Assembly (NCBI GenBank): GCA_016932235.1
Contig: JAFGDF010000106.1
Location: forward strand, 1 to 9,261
Length of the DNA: 9,261 nt
Direction: 5' to 3'
DNA from: Deltaproteobacteria bacterium
GTDB lineage: Bacteria; Desulfobacterota; DSM-4660; Desulfatiglandales; HGW-15
Part shown: positions 7,066-9,261 of the stretch, one piece after another
How positions within the stretch are numbered: position 1 is the first letter of the stretch
Layout: every line of letters begins with the position of its first letter
The notes under the pieces: model-generated
What the model was told of the DNA's origin: nothing
Databases searched by the model: none
Seen by the model: only the letters and a program-made list of their open reading frames with translations
Translations under genes and position numbers: made by a program

Positions 7066-7860
7066 TCAAAAGATACCATGCGTATTGTTTTCAAAACCTT
7101 CATAGATCATCCTCGTCACTCCTCTCCTGTGGGCAATCCTGAATCCGTCTGAGTATTTAAATATGTCCGCCCTGTACCAGGATATTGCCAGGATGATCGG
7201 CCTGCGTTTTCCCGTCATCATGATTCTTTCCACACGCAACATCGGAGAGCCTGAAGCGATCTTCAGTTGATCAGCAAGGTCTTTACTGGCGAAAGTCGCC
7301 TCTATGGTCTGAACAACATGTCTCCAAGTAATTCCGGCCTCTTTTTCCAGTATCCCGATTATGAGTCTTTGTTTCATCAATTTTTCTTTATCCAGGAACT
7401 TTCCGTATTTAAGCTGGATGTAGCTCTTGGTAACGGCGATTGGCCTGTCATCGACATAGCGAACACGCGTAACCTCGTGGATTGTTTTTTCTTCCGGATT
7501 CAATTTCAGTTTCTGGCTTATGATAGGAGACGGCGTGACTTTTTCAATGCTGACATGCCTTGTTTTCATCTTCTCGGAGTGGTAAAATAGATCATCAATT
7601 GAACCGCACAACTTCTTTGAAAAAAAGTTCAGCTTGTCGGGCGATATTGCGACAAAGCTTCCTTTTCCTCTCCTGCTTACTAGATAACCTTCCTGGACAA
7701 GTTGCCCAACGGCCTGCCGGATGGTTAATCTGCTGACACCAAATTCCTTTATAAGCTCTGTTTCAGAAGGAATTTTCTGAGAAGATTTATAAACCCCGTC
7801 AATAATCCAGTTTTTTATTGCCTCTTTGATCTGCTGATAAACTGGAACTAGATTGTCCAT
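7066..7860 (-). CDS. GntR-family transcriptional regulator, HutC/FarR type with UTRA domain
   Basis: This is a 264-residue cytoplasmic DNA-binding protein that usually represses a neighbouring catabolic operon until an acid or sugar ligand is bound. Residues 1-70 form the winged helix, with PSETELIKEFGVSRLTIRQA (31-50) covering the recognition helix and RRGKGSFVA (63-71) the wing. Residues about 90-235 form the UTRA ligand domain, with VTRVRYVDDRPIAV (130-143) and SWYRADIF (227-234). I chose the ATG at 7860: MDNLVPVYQQIK is the standard family start and GGGAG lies 8 nt upstream. An in-frame GTG at 7914 would add 18 non-conserved residues with no ribosome binding site. Being second in the block, between an enolase-type gene and carboxyltransferases, it likely regulates this operon and itself. 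The ligand is unknown. Confidence 0.92.
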   Translation of the reverse strand: MDNLVPVYQQIKEAIKNWIIDGVYKSSQKIPSETELIKEFGVSRLTIRQAVGQLVQEGYLVSRRGKGSFVAISPDKLNFFSKKLCGSIDDLFYHSEKMKTRHVSIEKVTPSPIISQKLKLNPEEKTIHEVTRVRYVDDRPIAVTKSYIQLKYGKFLDKEKLMKQRLIIGILEKEAGITWRHVVQTIEATFASKDLADQLKIASGSPMLRVERIMMTGKRRPIILAISWYRADIFKYSDGFRIAHRRGVTRMIYEGFENNTHGIF

Positions 7861-7867
7861 TCTCTGA

Positions 7868-7873
7868 TCTCCC
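7868..7873 (-). promoter_or_regulatory. Ribosome binding site that decides the GntR regulator start
   Basis: GGGAGA on the minus strand ends 7 nt before the ATG at 7860, supporting that start over the upstream in-frame GTG at 7914, which has only A-rich sequence before it. Confidence 0.7.
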
Positions 7874-7929
7874 GTTTTCCAAGTTTTTAACCCGAGGTCT
7901 GGATCCGGTCCCACGGCGTATTTTTTTCT

Positions 7930-7959
7930 CTTAAGGAGGCTGCCGGATGGTCTCCTAAG
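7930..7959 (-). other. Stem-loop overlapping the enolase-type gene stop codon
   Basis: On the transcript, CTTAGGAG (7952-7959) can pair with CTCCTTAAG (7930-7938) with one bulged base, around a 13-nt loop. The left arm includes the TAG stop of the enolase-type gene. What follows is AGAAAAAAATA rather than a U-run, so this is not a classical intrinsic terminator. It may be an mRNA-stabilising or processing hairpin that sets different levels for the enzyme and the regulator. Confidence 0.45.
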
Positions 7960-9076
7960 CTATCTGATACTTTTTTATCATTTCAGGGTCCAGGTCCAGT
8001 CCTATGCCTGGTGTGTCCGGTATCTTGAAACAGCCGTCAACAACCTTTGGCGGTTCCTTGTATATAATGTCCCACCAGGGCATATATTCCACGATGATGC
8101 CATTTGGAATAGCCGCAATAACATGTGCGGAAAAATCATGTATGCAATGGCTTGCTACGGGCAAATTCCATGCTTCGGCCATGGCTGCGATTTTCATCCA
8201 TTCCGTTATTCCCCCGCAACGCAGGAGATCAACAATAATAATATCCACGGCCTGCTTCTCAATAAGCCTGCGAAAATCATATTTTGTCGAAAATGTTTCA
8301 CCTGCCGCAACCGGTGCATCAATGGAGTTGGTAACTTTTGCGAGGGCATCAACATCCTCGAGGGAAACTCCCCCGCCATGCAGCCCTACAGGATCTTCAA
8401 ACCAGTAAGGCAAACAGCATTCAATCTCACGGCCGACCCGGATGGCATCTGTTACGTTCATTGACCAGTGCACCTCTACCAGCAGATCAATTTCATCACC
8501 GACGGCTTCACGGACTGCCTTTACTCTGGCTATCTGTTCCGCCAACTTTTTGGCCGGCCCTCCGGAGATCTTCATCTTCATGGCACGGAAACCCTGATCC
8601 ACCAAAGAGGATGCCTCTCTTTGCAGTTCATCCATTGTGCTGAATTCCCTGAGAACATCGCTTGCGTAAGCCGGCACCTCATCCCTGAATCCGCCCAGGA
8701 GGCGTGCAAGAGGAAGTCCAACCTGTTTCGCCCTTAAAATCCAGAAAGCCGCGTCAATTGCTGAAATCGCATTTATTCCATAACCACCCCATTGTCCCGT
8801 ATGTCTCAGCGCGACATGAAGGTCCTTCCAGGTCTCCGCATACCTGAAAATATCCTGCCCGATCACAACCTCCTCAAGATCGTCAATACTGGCCTTCAGT
8901 GAATTTACCTGAAAATTATCGAATGCATAAGCGACGGCAAATGAATCAAGGCCTTCATCTGTCTTGAGCTGGACTATCACGGGATTAGCCTTTCCTTTCA
9001 CACCAGGTTTTCCAAAGACCTCACGGACAGGCATGGGTATTGATAAGGCGCAGGTTTTCATTTCAGTTATCTTCAT
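7955..9076 (-). CDS. Enolase-superfamily enzyme, mandelate racemase subgroup (probable acid-sugar dehydratase or racemase)
   Basis: This 373-residue enzyme should abstract the alpha-proton of a carboxylate substrate using a Mg-stabilised enolate, then eliminate water or racemise. Active-site residues in order: K167-x-K169 at the end of barrel strand 2; metal ligands E201, E227 and E260; the D283-H310 dyad; and E330. Spacings from E201 to E227 (26), E260 to D283 (23), D283 to H310 (27) and H310 to E330 (20) equal those between D195, E221, E247, D270, H297 and E317 of mandelate racemase. The His-Asp dyad excludes the muconate-cycloisomerase subgroup, which has Lys there. The first metal ligand is Glu rather than Asp, within E-V-H (201-203). 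AAGGAG lies 6 nt before the ATG. It is the first gene of the block, upstream of the regulator, and is therefore probably an early step. The substrate cannot be named. Confidence 0.92.
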   Translation of the reverse strand: MKITEMKTCALSIPMPVREVFGKPGVKGKANPVIVQLKTDEGLDSFAVAYAFDNFQVNSLKASIDDLEEVVIGQDIFRYAETWKDLHVALRHTGQWGGYGINAISAIDAAFWILRAKQVGLPLARLLGGFRDEVPAYASDVLREFSTMDELQREASSLVDQGFRAMKMKISGGPAKKLAEQIARVKAVREAVGDEIDLLVEVHWSMNVTDAIRVGREIECCLPYWFEDPVGLHGGGVSLEDVDALAKVTNSIDAPVAAGETFSTKYDFRRLIEKQAVDIIIVDLLRCGGITEWMKIAAMAEAWNLPVASHCIHDFSAHVIAAIPNGIIVEYMPWWDIIYKEPPKVVDGCFKIPDTPGIGLDLDPEMIKKYQIA

Positions 9077-9082
9077 GATGTT

Positions 9083-9088
9083 CTCCTT
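9083..9088 (-). promoter_or_regulatory. Ribosome binding site of the enolase-type gene
   Basis: AAGGAG on the minus strand, 6 nt before the ATG at 9076. It is a strong consensus site and supports this start. Confidence 0.8.
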
Positions 9089-9172
9089 TATCTATTATTT
9101 GTCATTCAAGCAACCTAGCGGGTTCAGACCGGCATACTGCTGAAAAATTCAAGAATATGTGTTTTTGCCTTT

Positions 9173-9201
9173 TGAGTACCAGAATCCTAATAGCTTGTCA
9201 A
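9173..9201 (-). promoter_or_regulatory. Candidate sigma-70 promoter of the whole block
   Basis: A perfect TTGACA (9196-9201) lies 17 bp before TACTCA (9173-9178), a poor -10 hexamer that is partly rescued by a TGn extended element just before it (TGG, 9179-9181). An A/T-rich stretch with A-tracts at about 9230-9258 could act as an UP element. Transcription would start near 9165, giving a leader of about 90 nt. A weak -10 with a strong -35 fits a regulated promoter. Confidence 0.45.
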
Positions 9202-9207
9202 GTTATT
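9189..9207. promoter_or_regulatory. 19-bp near-palindrome overlapping the -35 box; candidate operator
   Basis: The plus strand reads AATAGCTTGTCAAGTTATT. Around the central T at 9198, eight of nine base pairs are symmetrical; only 9193/9203 break the symmetry. It covers the TTGACA box completely, so a bound repressor would block polymerase. The GntR regulator encoded second in the block is the obvious candidate ligand (inference). Confidence 0.5.
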
Positions 9208-9261
9208 TTCATGTATTATTAAGCATATAAGTTCATTTTTTAATTTTTTTTAATAATATCG

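Noticed and set aside
7861..7914. N-terminal extension of the GntR regulator from an upstream in-frame GTG at 7914
   Set aside because: The 18 extra residues do not look like the family, there is no ribosome binding site before the GTG, and the internal ATG at 7860 has both a good site and the canonical family N-terminus.
7955..9076. Muconate cycloisomerase / o-succinylbenzoate synthase identity for the enolase-type gene
   Set aside because: That subgroup has a Lys on barrel strand 6; here the strand 6-7 positions are the Asp283-His310 dyad of the mandelate racemase subgroup.
9166..9181. Sigma-54-like promoter TGGTAC-N5-AGGC on the minus strand
   Set aside because: GG and GC have the right 10-bp spacing but the conserved TT before GC is AG, and no sigma-54 activator gene is nearby. 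The overlapping TTGACA promoter fits a GntR-controlled operon better.

Overview
This window is a single co-oriented block of eight protein-coding genes, all read on the minus strand, so transcription runs from the right edge towards the left. Base composition is roughly balanced. The gene set (a tungsten/molybdenum pterin aldehyde:ferredoxin oxidoreductase, two biotin-dependent-type carboxyltransferases, a TRAP transporter and an acid-sugar-type enolase-superfamily enzyme) suggests a strictly anaerobic bacterium. A Desulfobacterota-like or syntrophic organism would fit, but that is inference from gene content and no taxonomic marker is present.

Layout in order of transcription: an A/T-rich leader with a perfect TTGACA box inside a 19-bp near-palindrome (about 9121-9258); a mandelate-racemase-subgroup enolase-superfamily enzyme (9076-7955); a GntR/HutC-type regulator with UTRA domain (7860-7066); two divergent acyl-CoA carboxyltransferase paralogues (7001-5451 and 5390-3855); an AOR-family oxidoreductase with an atypical CX2CX4C cluster motif (3809-1986); a 180-bp gap holding two inverted repeats and a possible internal promoter; a 3-hydroxyisobutyrate/tartronate-semialdehyde dehydrogenase-type reductase (1805-900); TRAP small permease dctQ (859-329); and, overlapping it by ATGA, the first 110 residues of TRAP large permease dctM, which runs off the left edge. 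No rRNA, tRNA, CRISPR array, insertion sequence or convincing intrinsic terminator was seen, and no plus-strand gene.

Working model (inference): the TRAP system imports an organic acid, the GntR protein senses it or its product, and the enolase-type enzyme dehydrates or epimerises a hydroxy-acid. The beta-hydroxyacid dehydrogenase interconverts a 3-hydroxyacid and its semialdehyde, and the AOR oxidises an aldehyde to an acid (or runs in reverse) with ferredoxin. The carboxyltransferases then carboxylate or decarboxylate the CoA ester. A coherent version is 3-hydroxyisobutyrate-like acid -> methylmalonate semialdehyde-like aldehyde -> malonyl-type acid -> CoA ester -> decarboxylated acyl-CoA, but no CoA ligase/transferase, biotin carrier, biotin carboxylase, decarboxylase beta subunit or TRAP binding protein lies in the window. 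The combination of AOR, paired carboxyltransferases and an acid-sugar enolase in one regulated unit is the most interesting feature here.
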